A DNA stretch of 64,000 bases from Taklimakanibacter deserti. GTDB taxonomy: Bacteria > Pseudomonadota > Alphaproteobacteria > Rhizobiales > Aestuariivirgaceae. This document shows positions 18,877 to 26,845 of the stretch, in pieces; positions within the stretch are counted from its first letter, which is position 1, and every line of letters starts with the position of its first letter. The notes under the pieces are model-generated. The model ran no database searches and had not been told where the DNA came from. It saw nothing but the letters and a program-made list of their open reading frames with translations. The stretch covers positions 1 to 64,000 of the forward strand of contig QORU01000001.1 in the NCBI GenBank assembly GCA_003574785.1. The letters run 5' to 3'. Position numbers and translations under genes: made by a program.

Positions 18877-19815
18877 ATGGCAATGCGCGATCCGAAACTC
18901 ACTCATGTCGCCGTCCTGATGGGCGGCTGGTCGGCCGAGCGCGAGGTGAGCCTGGCGACCGGCGAGGCTTGTTCCGACGCGCTGCGCCGCGCCGGCTTCC
19001 AGGTGACCCCCATCGACGTGAAGCGCAATATCACGGAGGTGCTGGCCGACCTCAGGCCCGATGTCGCCTTCAACGCGCTGCATGGCAAATGGGGCGAGGA
19101 TGGCTGCATGGCGGCGATCCTCGAGACGATCGGGGTCCCCTATACCCATTCGGGCGTGCGCGCTTCCGCCATCGCCATGGACAAGGTGAAATCGAAGATA
19201 TTGTTCGCCGCTGCCGGCATTCCGGTCGCCGACAGCCGGGTCGTCGATATCGAGCTCGCGGCGACCCAGCATCCTTTGCCCTTGCCCTATGTGCTGAAAC
19301 CGCCGGCTCAAGGGTCGAGCGTCGGCGTCCATATCGTCGATTTGAGCTCCAATGGCCCGGCGACGATGATCCTCGAGGAACGCGAGCTGTTCGGCGATCA
19401 GGTCCTGGCCGAGCGCTTCATTCCCGGCAAGGAGCTCACTTGCGCGGTGATGGGCGATGTGGCGCTCGGCGTCATCGACATCCAGCCCGCCGTCGGCTTT
19501 TACGACTACCGGGCCAAATATGCGCCCGGCGGATCGGTGCATATCCTGCCGGCGGAGATACCGCGCGATGTCTATCGCAAGGTGCAGCACTATGCGCTTG
19601 CGGCACACCAGGCGCTCGGCTGCAAAGGCGTCAGCCGCGCCGACTTCCGCTATGACGACACGCCCGGCGGTGAGGGCGAGCTCATCCTTCTCGAGATCAA
19701 CACGCAGCCCGGCATGACCGGCACATCGCTCGTCCCCGAGCTCGCCCAACATGCCGGACACAGTTTCGAGGAGCTGGTGACCTGGATGGTCAATGACGCT
19801 TCGGTGAACAGATGA
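18877..19815 (+). CDS. ddl: D-alanine:D-alanine ligase
   Basis: Ddl makes the D-Ala-D-Ala dipeptide used by MurF. The 312-residue ATP-grasp enzyme has LMGGWSAEREVSLATGEAC at the N-terminus, FNALHGKWGEDG, PYTHSGVRASAIAMDK, the ATP-grasp AQGSSVGVH loop, GKELTCAVMG, and the C-terminal LLEINTQPGMTGTSLVPELA metal-binding motif. GGAGGG at 18865-18870 fits the ATG at 18877. Its stop overlaps the ftsQ start by four bases. The gene begins about 25 bases after the second hairpin element. Confidence 0.97.
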   Translation: MAMRDPKLTHVAVLMGGWSAEREVSLATGEACSDALRRAGFQVTPIDVKRNITEVLADLRPDVAFNALHGKWGEDGCMAAILETIGVPYTHSGVRASAIAMDKVKSKILFAAAGIPVADSRVVDIELAATQHPLPLPYVLKPPAQGSSVGVHIVDLSSNGPATMILEERELFGDQVLAERFIPGKELTCAVMGDVALGVIDIQPAVGFYDYRAKYAPGGSVHILPAEIPRDVYRKVQHYALAAHQALGCKGVSRADFRYDDTPGGEGELILLEINTQPGMTGTSLVPELAQHAGHSFEELVTWMVNDASVNR

Positions 19816-20672
19816 ACTTCCTCAATCACATACGCCGCCGGGCTTTCTGGTTCTTCCGCAGCCTGCCGCCCAAAGGCCCGAGCTTCAGGGCGCGGTTCAT
19901 CGCCAGGGCCGGAGCCTGCGTGCTCCTGTTCGGCTCGATCATCCACGGCCTCGTCATCGGCGGGCATCTCGATTATGACGGCAGCCCGTGGCGCAAGCTG
20001 CCGGGGCAGCTCGCAAGCTCGCTCGGTTTCGCCGCGGACGATATCCGCATCACCGGGCTCGTCCATCAGGAGCCGGACACGCTGCTCTCCGCCATCGGCG
20101 TGACGCCCGGCGGGTCGCTGGTCGGCTTCGATGCCGTGCGTGCCCGCGCTTTGCTCGAAAATCTCGACTGGGTCGCGCAGGCGACGGTGATGCGCAAATA
20201 TCCGAACCGGCTCGATATCGTCGTCACCGAGAGGCAGCCTTTCGCCATCTGGCAGCGCGACGGCGCCCATTATGTCATCGACCAGACCGGGACCGCGATG
20301 AGCACGCTCGATCCCAAGCGGCTCGCCTCTTTGCTGCTCGTCACCGGCGAGGGGGCGCATCGCGCCGTCGCGGGGCTCGTGAACGAGCTCGAGACCGTCC
20401 CGCAAGTGAAGAAGCATGTCGCCGCCGCGGCGCGCGTCGGCGAGCGGCGCTGGACGCTCTATCTCGACAATGGCGTGACGATCGCCCTGCCGGAAACGGG
20501 ATCGGACAAGGCGCTCATGACACTGGCCAGGCTCGACCGCGCCCAGGGACTCCTGAGCAAGGGCATCAAGGCGATCGATCTCAGATTGCCGGGCGAGATG
20601 ATCGTCGAGCTGGCCGCACCGGTTGCGCCCGACAAGGATGTTAAGAAGTTCAAGGTAAGCCAGCAGCAATAG
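19812..20672 (+). CDS. ftsQ: cell division protein FtsQ
   Basis: FtsQ is a bitopic divisome scaffold that links early and late division proteins. The 286-residue product has an N-terminal cytoplasmic tail, one transmembrane segment (about residues 33-53), a POTRA domain (about 70-140, with IRITGLVHQEPDTLLSAIGV) and a beta domain with ERQPFAIWQ and GERRWTLYLDNG, matching alphaproteobacterial FtsQ. It overlaps ddl by four bases. A palindromic intergenic repeat separates it from ftsA. Confidence 0.94.
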   Translation: MNFLNHIRRRAFWFFRSLPPKGPSFRARFIARAGACVLLFGSIIHGLVIGGHLDYDGSPWRKLPGQLASSLGFAADDIRITGLVHQEPDTLLSAIGVTPGGSLVGFDAVRARALLENLDWVAQATVMRKYPNRLDIVVTERQPFAIWQRDGAHYVIDQTGTAMSTLDPKRLASLLLVTGEGAHRAVAGLVNELETVPQVKKHVAAAARVGERRWTLYLDNGVTIALPETGSDKALMTLARLDRAQGLLSKGIKAIDLRLPGEMIVELAAPVAPDKDVKKFKVSQQQ

Positions 20673-20773
20673 CGCATGATCCGGAAAAGTGGATGCCGGT
20701 TTTCCGGAAAGATCATGCGCAAACAGAAGGATAAAGCGCGATGGCGACTCGAAGAAGAGCCATCACGCTTTAG
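20672..20773. repeat. double palindromic intergenic repeat between ftsQ and ftsA
   Basis: Two hairpins stand side by side. GCGCATGATCCGGAAAA pairs with TTTTCCGGAAAGATCATGCGC (20672-20720), and AAAGCGCGATGGC pairs with GCCATCACGCTTT (20732-20771). From memory, this CATGATCCGGAAAA...GATCATGC type occurs in many copies in Rhizobiales genomes. It starts on the last base of the ftsQ stop and ends about 30 bases before ftsA, so it fills nearly the whole spacer. Confidence 0.8.
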
Positions 20774-20801
20774 CGGTTGGTAGGCGGAAGAGGGGTGTTG
20801 C

Positions 20802-22124
20802 ATGACTGTCGTTGAGTTGCCGGTGAAAAGCGAGGCGAAGGGCCAGGGTTCGGGCCGGAGCGGTCTCGTCGCGGCGCTCGACATCGGCTCAACCAAGATC
20901 AGCTGCATCATCGGCGAAGTGGTGAGCCAGAACCGCCGCACCGCCGACGGCAAGGAAGCTTCCGCTTTGCGCATCCTGGGCTTCGGCTGCCAGGCCTCGC
21001 GCGGCACGCGCCATGGCGCGATCGTCGATCTCGACCAGGCCGAGCGCGCCATAAGGCTCGCCGTCGATTCGGCCGAGCGCATGGCGAAGCGCACCATCAC
21101 CTCGGTCTATGTCAATGTGGCGGGCGGCAAGCCGCAATCGAACGCCTATGCGGCGACGGTCGAGACCGAGACCGGCCAGGTCACGGCGCGCGACGTCGAA
21201 ATGGCGACGCGCGCGGCCTTGGCGCAGGGACATCAGTCGGGGCGGCGCACCTTGCACACGGCGCCGGCGCAATTCCATCTCGATGCCGCGCGTGGAATTG
21301 CCTCACCTCTCGGCATGTTCGGCAAGCTCCTGACCGCCGAAGTCAATGTCGTCTCCGCCGAGCCCTTAGCCTTGCGCAACCTGGCGCTGGTGATCGAGCG
21401 CTGCCATCTGACCGTCGCCGACTATGTCGTGGCCCCCTATGCGGCGTCGCGCGCGGTGCTGGCGGAGGACGAGATGAAGCTGGGCGTCACGCTCATCGAC
21501 ATGGGCGGGGCCACCACCGGCGTCGCGGGCTTCCATGACGACCAGCTGGTCTTTGCCCACGTCATCCCGGTCGGCGGCATGCACATCACCCACGACATCG
21601 CGCGCGGGCTTTCGACCACCATCGCCCATGCCGAGCGGATGAAGACGCTGTTTGGCAGCGCCATGGCGACTGTCCTCGACGACCGCGAGACGGTGGCGGT
21701 TCCCTTGCTCGGCGAGCGCGGCGTCGACACGATCTATCACGCGCCGAAATCGATGCTGACCGGCATCATCAGGCCGCGTCTCGAGGAGATCCTCGAAATG
21801 GTGCGCGAGCGCCTCGACCAGGCGAGCTTCGCGAGGCTCGCCGGAAGCCGCGTCGTCCTGACCGGCGGCGGCAGCGAACTGACAGGGGTGCGCGAGATCG
21901 CCGCCCAGTGGCTCAACCGGCAGGTGAGGCTCGGGGCACCCTTGCCCATAGCCGGTATGCCCGAGGCCGCCCGCTCGCCCGCTTTCGCGACCGCCATGGG
22001 GCTCTTGAACTACGCGCTCAAGCCCGATGTCCATCACGCCGCCGCCGTCACCCGCGAGGCGTTGCAGGCCAAGCAGGCCGGCTATCTGCGCCGCGTCGGC
22101 CGATGGATCGCCGATAGTTTCTGA
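20802..22124 (+). CDS. ftsA: cell division protein FtsA
   Basis: FtsA is an actin-like ATPase that tethers FtsZ filaments to the membrane. The 440-residue protein has the first phosphate loop in LDIGSTKISCIIGEV, an SHS2 region, the second phosphate loop VTLIDMGGATTGVAGF, the adenosine-site LTGGGSELTGV, and a C-terminal amphipathic membrane-targeting helix (YLRRVGRWIADSF). Unusually, ftsZ does not follow; about 20.7 kb of accessory DNA intervenes. A second copy of its last 221 bases lies at 24106-24326, differing at 17 positions. Confidence 0.97.
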   Translation: MTVVELPVKSEAKGQGSGRSGLVAALDIGSTKISCIIGEVVSQNRRTADGKEASALRILGFGCQASRGTRHGAIVDLDQAERAIRLAVDSAERMAKRTITSVYVNVAGGKPQSNAYAATVETETGQVTARDVEMATRAALAQGHQSGRRTLHTAPAQFHLDAARGIASPLGMFGKLLTAEVNVVSAEPLALRNLALVIERCHLTVADYVVAPYAASRAVLAEDEMKLGVTLIDMGGATTGVAGFHDDQLVFAHVIPVGGMHITHDIARGLSTTIAHAERMKTLFGSAMATVLDDRETVAVPLLGERGVDTIYHAPKSMLTGIIRPRLEEILEMVRERLDQASFARLAGSRVVLTGGGSELTGVREIAAQWLNRQVRLGAPLPIAGMPEAARSPAFATAMGLLNYALKPDVHHAAAVTREALQAKQAGYLRRVGRWIADSF

Positions 22125-22213
22125 GCCGCCGGCGTTCGGTTGACCAGCGATAGCGTCCCCAGGATAATTCATTCGGACTGACGCAAATAATGAAGCTATC
22201 CTGACTCGCGCTC

Positions 22214-23026
22214 ATGGGGACGCCGGTGTTTTGGAAGATTTCTCTAGCGGCTACGCTCGGGTGTTTTGTCTTGGCTTCTCCGGCGCTTGGAATCCGCATC
22301 GGGTCCGACGATCGAATGACATTTGGAGAGTTCGCCTCGGCTAGCGGTCTGAAAGACAGCGAGGTTCAAAGACTTTTCAGCGCCAGTGTCCGGATCGTCT
22401 GTCCTTGGGGGACAGGAGGAGCCGCTCTGATTGGGGACGGACGCGTGTTCGTGACCGCCGATCACGTTATATTCGGCACTGCCGACGAAGAACTGGCTCC
22501 GCTTGTGTGTTATCTGGAGTCATTCGATGGCAAGCAGAAATTCCAGATTGATGCGAAAACTCTCATACGCGGCAAATCGGTTCAGCCGAAGGCCATTTCA
22601 ACCGGTGACAATGACTGGACGATCGGCAGGATCCGCTCGGCTGTAGCTGGGATAGTGCCCTATCGGCTTGGCCGCTCGCGGAAGCCCGGACAAGAGGTTA
22701 TCGCGGTTTCTCAGGGACAGCTCAATTGGAAAAACCACACCTATCCCACGCCAAGCATAGGGAAATGCCGCATTCTGAGCGCGTCGATTTCCTCCGACTA
22801 TACCGACTGCGATTCGGACAAAGGCTCGTCCGGAGCCACACTGCTGGGTCCGGTTCTGTCGACGGGCGAAGCCCCGGAGCTCATCGGGATTGGTGTTTGG
22901 ACATACTACGGTCCGGCGGGTGCATATTCCAGCAAGGACTGCGATGACACCAGGAAATGCGCCACGCAATATGTGGGCATTCGCGGCAAGCTGCGAAAGG
23001 CGATACTTAAGATGTTGGCGGAATAG
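22214..23026 (+). CDS. secreted trypsin-like serine protease
   Basis: The 270-residue product begins with a signal peptide (hydrophobic core about residues 8-24, cleavage near ASPALG). It shows a chymotrypsin-fold triad: His84 in VTADHVIF, Asp134 in GDNDWTIG, and Ser206 in DSDKGSSGATL, in the right order and spacing. The oxyanion motif is GSSG rather than the usual GDSG. Two cysteine pairs are possible. It sits directly downstream of ftsA in a region with less biased codon use than the dcw genes, which suggests acquisition. Substrate unknown. It may be a secreted degradative or envelope protease; nothing in the sequence ties it to division. Confidence 0.8.
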   Translation: MGTPVFWKISLAATLGCFVLASPALGIRIGSDDRMTFGEFASASGLKDSEVQRLFSASVRIVCPWGTGGAALIGDGRVFVTADHVIFGTADEELAPLVCYLESFDGKQKFQIDAKTLIRGKSVQPKAISTGDNDWTIGRIRSAVAGIVPYRLGRSRKPGQEVIAVSQGQLNWKNHTYPTPSIGKCRILSASISSDYTDCDSDKGSSGATLLGPVLSTGEAPELIGIGVWTYYGPAGAYSSKDCDDTRKCATQYVGIRGKLRKAILKMLAE

Positions 23027-23093
23027 GCCTTACCATCGCGCGGCATCGCCCGGGCGACATCGGGACGTACCGCCTCAAAGAGAGCGGGATTTC

Positions 23094-23195
23094 GGATTTC
23101 GGTGACAGTGCATTTAATTGTTCGGATTTAGGTGACAGGGATTTCGGTGACAGTGCATTTAATTGACGCGGATTTCGGTGACAGTGCATTTAATT
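23094..23195 (+). repeat. upstream cluster of transposase-associated short repeats
   Basis: Three near-identical copies of a ~26-base unit (GATTTCGGTGACAGTGCATT, then TAATTG) lie at 23094-23120, 23139-23165 and 23170-23195. A partial copy (GGATTTAGGTGACAGG) lies at 23124-23139. The last copy ends about 35 bases before the transposase ATG. The same unit occurs in inverted orientation downstream of the gene. Confidence 0.9.
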
Positions 23196-23229
23196 GACGG
23201 GCATGCCGAAACGGTGTAACCTGGGATCC

Positions 23230-23901
23230 ATGGCCCGACTTGCTCGTGTCGTCATCCCCGGCCTGCCGCACCATGTCACTCAGCGTGGCAATGGCCGCCA
23301 GCGCACCTTCTTCGTCGATGCCGATTACGCGTTCTATCGCGATCTCCTGGCCGATAGCTTGAAGGCCGCGGGCGTCGCCTGCTGGGCCTGGGTGCTGATG
23401 CCCAACCATGTTCACCTGATTCTGGAACCCTCCGATGAGGACGGCTTGCGGCGCGCGCTGGCGCCGGTCCATCGGCGCTATGCCGGCATCATCCATGCCA
23501 GGCGCAAACGCATCGGCCATTTCTGGCAAGGCCGCTTCGGCTGCGCCGTGATGGACGAGGATCATCTTGCGGCGGCACTGGTCTATGTGATGCTCAATCC
23601 GGTGAGGGCACGGCTCGTTGGGCGGGCGCAAGACTGGCGGTGGTCGAGCGCGCGCGCTTATCTAAGAAGCGCTGCGGACGGGCTCACGCAGACGCGGTCG
23701 GTCTTGCAACGGTTTCCCGATATGGGTGAGATGCTGAAGCACGAAGCGGATGCGGATGCTTTGCGCAGGCTGAGGGCGGCGGAGACGATCGGGCGACCCC
23801 TGGGCGAGCCGGGCTTCCTGCGGCGGATCGAGCGCAAGACCGGGCGAGATCTCATGCCAGGCAAACGCGGGCCTAAGCCGAAGCGGCGCGCTCGCGATTA
23901 A
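23230..23901 (+). CDS. REP-associated tyrosine transposase (RAYT / TnpA_REP, Y1-HUH type)
   Basis: The 223-residue protein, starting MARLARVVIPGLPHHVTQRG, belongs to the single-domain Y1 transposase family related to IS200/IS605. The HUH metal motif is in MPNHVHLIL (His60-Val-His62). GHFWQGRF follows, and the likely catalytic Tyr119 is in ALVYVMLNPVRARLV. Such enzymes cut and join single-stranded DNA at hairpin repeats. The ATG at 23230 is preferred over an upstream GTG/ATG that lies in the repeat cluster. The C-terminus is basic (KRGPKPKRRARD). Repeats flank it on both sides, so it probably still recognises, or once recognised, these units. Confidence 0.93.
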   Translation: MARLARVVIPGLPHHVTQRGNGRQRTFFVDADYAFYRDLLADSLKAAGVACWAWVLMPNHVHLILEPSDEDGLRRALAPVHRRYAGIIHARRKRIGHFWQGRFGCAVMDEDHLAAALVYVMLNPVRARLVGRAQDWRWSSARAYLRSAADGLTQTRSVLQRFPDMGEMLKHEADADALRRLRAAETIGRPLGEPGFLRRIERKTGRDLMPGKRGPKPKRRARD

Positions 23902-24107
23902 GTGCACTGTCACCGAATTCCTGTCACCGAATTCCGAAAAACGCGGGCCTAAGCCGAAGCGGCGCGCTCGCGATTAAGTGCACTGTCACCGAATTCCTAC
24001 TGTCACCGAATTCCTATCGCGATTAAATGCACTGTCACCGAATTCCTATCGCGATTAAATGCACTGTCACCGAATTCCTTCGATTAAGTGCACTGTCACC
24101 GAATTCC
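23896..24107 (-). repeat. downstream inverted cluster of the same short repeats plus a copy of the transposase 3' end
   Basis: Five full copies of the unit in reverse orientation (TAAGTGCACTGTCACCGAAT and close variants) lie at about 23898-23921, 23974-23997, 24021-24046, 24053-24078 and 24082-24107, with partial copies at 23922-23935 and 24000-24014. Bases 23938-23977 repeat the last coding bases of the transposase (encoding RGPKPKRRARD), so a stretch of about 60 bp was duplicated together with a repeat. The last copy abuts the second ftsA tail. Confidence 0.9.
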
Positions 24108-24326
24108 CAGTGGCTCAACCGGCAGGTCAGGCTCGGAGCACCCTTGCCCATAGCCGGCATGCCGGAAGCCGCCCGTTCGCCTGCTTTCGCGACCGCCATG
24201 GGGCTCTTGAACTACGCGCTCAAGCCCGACGTCCATCATGCCGCCGCCGTCACCCGCGAGGCGTTGCAGGCCAAGGAAGCCGGGTATTTGCGGCGGGTGG
24301 GCCGGTGGATCGCCGATAGTTTCTGA
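24106..24326 (+). pseudogene. second copy of the ftsA 3' end
   Basis: This stretch aligns without gaps to the last 221 bases of ftsA (21904-22124), from CCCAGTGGCTCAACC to the TGA. I count 17 mismatches. All but one codon change is silent: CAG in ftsA is GAA here (Gln to Glu), and the other 71 or so residues are identical, including the C-terminal membrane-targeting helix. It has no start codon or upstream part of ftsA and is fused directly to a transposase-associated repeat. I read it as a remnant of another ftsA allele rather than a decaying duplicate. Confidence 0.92.
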
Positions 24327-24370
24327 AGAGCTACGGGACAGGCCGAGGACCGTTGGGCTGAAGTCCTGAC

Positions 24371-25275
24371 TTACTTCACAAGCCTCTTGCCGTTCACATC
24401 GACGAGCGCGCAGGCATGCTGGTGCGAGGTCTCCTTGAAGGCGTCGAACCCTGCGCTCGTCGCAATCGAACAAGGCCATCTCCTCGGCATCGAGATGGCT
24501 TTCGGCGCCTCCGGACCAGGACCATGCGCCATTTTTATGAGCAGCAATGGCCTTGGGATTGGCGGATTTGCGGTATTGCTCCAACACTGCTGGCGATCGT
24601 CCGCAAGGTCTGCGCGACCCGAAGCTTCAGATTACGCGTCTGCGCGTCGATGCCGTCTTCGCCGGGATGCCCGCAAACCTCGCGGTCGTGCGGTTCGGCG
24701 AAGCTGTCCGGCCTGACCACCCGAAAGCCGCTGGTGCGGTAGAAGTTTATCCAGGATCTGAGCCAGCCGTCGATGCTGTCGAGTCTGTTGCAGCCATGGA
24801 GCAGCAAAAGAGTGCCGCGACGGCCAGTGCCGGTTGGCTCCCAGCGATCACCTTTTTCATAAGGAAGGTCTGGTCCTTTGGCAGCGGTGCCAAAGGGGAT
24901 ACCTGTCGGCGTTGCCCCGCCGGTCCGCTTGCCATCGATATCGAACAGGACGCATTCCCGCCGGGCCAGGCTCTTATAGGAGGATGTGCGCAAGGCGGCG
25001 GTGCAGCTCTTGAGAGCGGTTTTGGTGGCGGTGTTGATTGAGGGCTTGCCAAAGGAGTCGGCCCAATATCCGCCCGGGCCGACGGCAAAGGCGTTATGGC
25101 CTTTCAGATGCGGACAAGTATGAATCGCGTAGAACTCCGCTATTGCCGAGATGTGAATGTCGTCATCGAGAGGGGATTCGGCAACGCCTTCTCTCGTCAA
25201 CATGAGAATAAAAATGATGATACAGAACAGAAACCCAGGCCCTGAGAGGCGTTCACTATACATGTAGTACCCCAC
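24371..25275 (-). pseudogene. frameshifted secreted alpha/beta-hydrolase-like protein with DUF4189-like repeats
   Basis: The start MGYYMYSERLSGPGFLFCII gives a signal-like hydrophobic segment. A segment with AFAVGPGGYWADSFGKPS and ARRECVLFDIDGK resembles DUF4189-like cysteine-containing modules. It is followed by an alpha/beta-hydrolase start (GTLLLLHGCNRLDSIDGWL). Near 24590 the frame is lost. The next frame continues sensibly (LEQYRKSANPKAIAAHKNGA), and near 24465 a further shift restores a second module (FDAFKETSHQHACALVDVNG), ending KRLVK-stop. Two indels, and probably loss of the hydrolase core, make this a pseudogene. It points toward the transposase and ftsA remnant. Confidence 0.75.
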
Positions 25276-25724
25276 CGCCCGTGATACTTTGACGCTTCAG
25301 CAAATCGACGCACTATTCACACAGAACGATAGCCGACCTGTGATCCTAAGGCCAATATCTGTGTTAGGTACAACGGCAGCTTTAGAGTTAACAGGCTGAC
25401 GCACGTCGTCTCCATGATCGATCAGTCTCATTACTCAAACGAGGCGGCCGCGCGATTGCAACGAATGCCTCATACAGATTGTGAGTATATTTTTTTTTCG
25501 ACGCAGGTCCTGCGCCTATTGCGCGTAAATGTTTTTAATGCAACCATACCGTAACGATAAAGGGCAGTAGGGGCGGCATGCTGTCGGATCATCACGATGC
25601 GCTGGTGAACGTTAACATCGCAGATAACCGATACGATACTCTGCAGTTACGTCTTAGCTTACGAAATTCCAAGATAACCGCTTTTTTGGAGAGAATTCGC
25701 TTTTACATTGATCAAGTTGGATCA
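25276..25724. other. AT-rich intergenic region upstream of the type I secretion locus
   Basis: This stretch is clearly lower in GC than the flanking dcw DNA, with a T-run at 25491-25498 and a small GCAGG/CCTGC stem after it. It presumably holds divergent promoters for the hydrolase pseudogene and the RTX operon, but I could not identify a -35/-10 pair with confidence. An in-frame extension of the next gene back to 25578 exists but lacks sensible protein features. Confidence 0.5.
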
Positions 25725-26435
25725 ATGGGCGCTCGTAAAATATCTCTACTAATAGTCGCGCTGCTTTTTGGGATTCAGTTGACGCTGAGGGCCGCAGCAG
25801 ATGACATGGACAATGGTTTGTCAGTGAGCGCTGGTTCAGTTCGGGCGCTAATAGAAAAATCGCGCGACGAAACCGGAAATATCCCGAGAATTGGAAAGCG
25901 GATCGGCCTATTCATATTGGATAGGCAGAAAGATGATGATTACTCAGATTTTCTGTTTTTTGAACTGCAGTTACTCGGAAGAGTTGTTGAGTTTGTTTAT
26001 GTCGCAGATAAACCATACCAGTTATCCGACGATGGATCGGAACTCGTTATCGCTCGCGATTTTGACGAAGGTGAAATTGCATTTCTAGCACAGCACATTC
26101 CATTTGCCCGACAGACAATAGAACGCAACAAACGGAATCTCTCTCCGGCTTCGTGCGAATTCTTTTCTGAGGGAGATCCAAATCGACCGGATCGAATACA
26201 AACTGCCTATATTTTTGTTGGCCGAGATAATCAGGACGTTAGTGCTTGTCTTCACAAGCAGTTTTTAAAATCCTTTGGGATCATTGATCAACGAGTAAAT
26301 GGCCTTTCTTTCGCCGACAATTTCCTAACGCAGCTCATTGCTTTGAGGGTCGTGGACCTTTGCAGTGGGGTGAGTCCTATCAAAAGAGAAGATTGCTTGG
26401 ATAATGAAATAACGAAATTCAAGGTTGGGAGATAG
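25725..26435 (+). CDS. secreted DUF2927-like protein upstream of the RTX gene
   Basis: From the ATG at 25725 the 236-residue product begins MGARKISLLIVALLFGIQLT, a good signal peptide; an earlier in-frame ATG at 25578 would bury it. The C-terminal half has a conserved cysteine before a FFSEGD stretch, then IQTAYIFVGRDNQDVSACLH and KQFLKSFGI, which resembles the DUF2927 pattern (a Cys-Leu-His-Glu-like segment, then a Leu-Gly turn and a Phe-X-Asp-Asn). The function of that family is unknown. Codon use is AT-richer than the window average. Its last codons contain the ribosome-binding site (GGGAGA) of the next frame, so it is co-transcribed with the RTX gene. Confidence 0.6.
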   Translation: MGARKISLLIVALLFGIQLTLRAAADDMDNGLSVSAGSVRALIEKSRDETGNIPRIGKRIGLFILDRQKDDDYSDFLFFELQLLGRVVEFVYVADKPYQLSDDGSELVIARDFDEGEIAFLAQHIPFARQTIERNKRNLSPASCEFFSEGDPNRPDRIQTAYIFVGRDNQDVSACLHKQFLKSFGIIDQRVNGLSFADNFLTQLIALRVVDLCSGVSPIKREDCLDNEITKFKVGR

Positions 26436-26437
26436 CT

Positions 26438-26845
26438 ATGGCGGACAGAGTGCGCAGCATCAGTGACCCTTTCTCTAGCCAAATGAGCATAAACGGTTCG
26501 ATAAGTGTTAACGCCGGCGGCATTGCTACAGGCAGTGGATCAATCAGTATTGGGACAAGGGACGGTATCACTGGATCATTGGGCGCCGGCGTATCTAACT
26601 CCGGCTTCGGATACACGGTTGACAACAAAGGTAATGTTAAAGCTACCGTTCCTGGCCCTCTCAGTACCTACGGCAGCTATTCGAGCAAGCAGAAAATTCA
26701 CACAAGGCTGAAATTGGCGTCAGGGCGCCATTGGGACCTGTCAACGTCAGGGTTGGAGTCGGATCTGAAAGCAAAGGAGATATGCTCGATCCAACCAATA
26801 TTGCCGGCCCGACGGAGATCGCACCCGGGTTGCACACAGACATAA
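26438..26845 (+). CDS. probable detached N-terminus of the giant RTX protein
   Basis: This frame starts MADRVRSISDPFSSQMSING with a well-placed GGGAGA eight bases before the ATG. It encodes a glycine/serine-rich stretch (SVNAGGIATGSGSISIG) up to about residue 84 (YGSYSSK). After that the translation degenerates (QKIHTRL...), while the -1 frame becomes sensible (AENSHKAEIGVRAPLGPVNV) and runs into the giant RTX frame. One missing base near 26690 would explain this. I therefore suspect the real gene is a single ~4,185-codon frame that starts here. Alternatively this is a separate 135-residue protein. It has no signal peptide, as expected for a type I secretion substrate. Confidence 0.5.
   Translation: MADRVRSISDPFSSQMSINGSISVNAGGIATGSGSISIGTRDGITGSLGAGVSNSGFGYTVDNKGNVKATVPGPLSTYGSYSSKQKIHTRLKLASGRHWDLSTSGLESDLKAKEICSIQPILPARRRSHPGCTQT

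Noticed and set aside
26680..26700. Programmed -1 ribosomal frameshifting joining the 26438 frame to the RTX frame
   Set aside because: No X-XXY-YYZ slippery heptamer is present at the required position (the local sequence is AAG CAG AAA ATT), so an indel is simpler.
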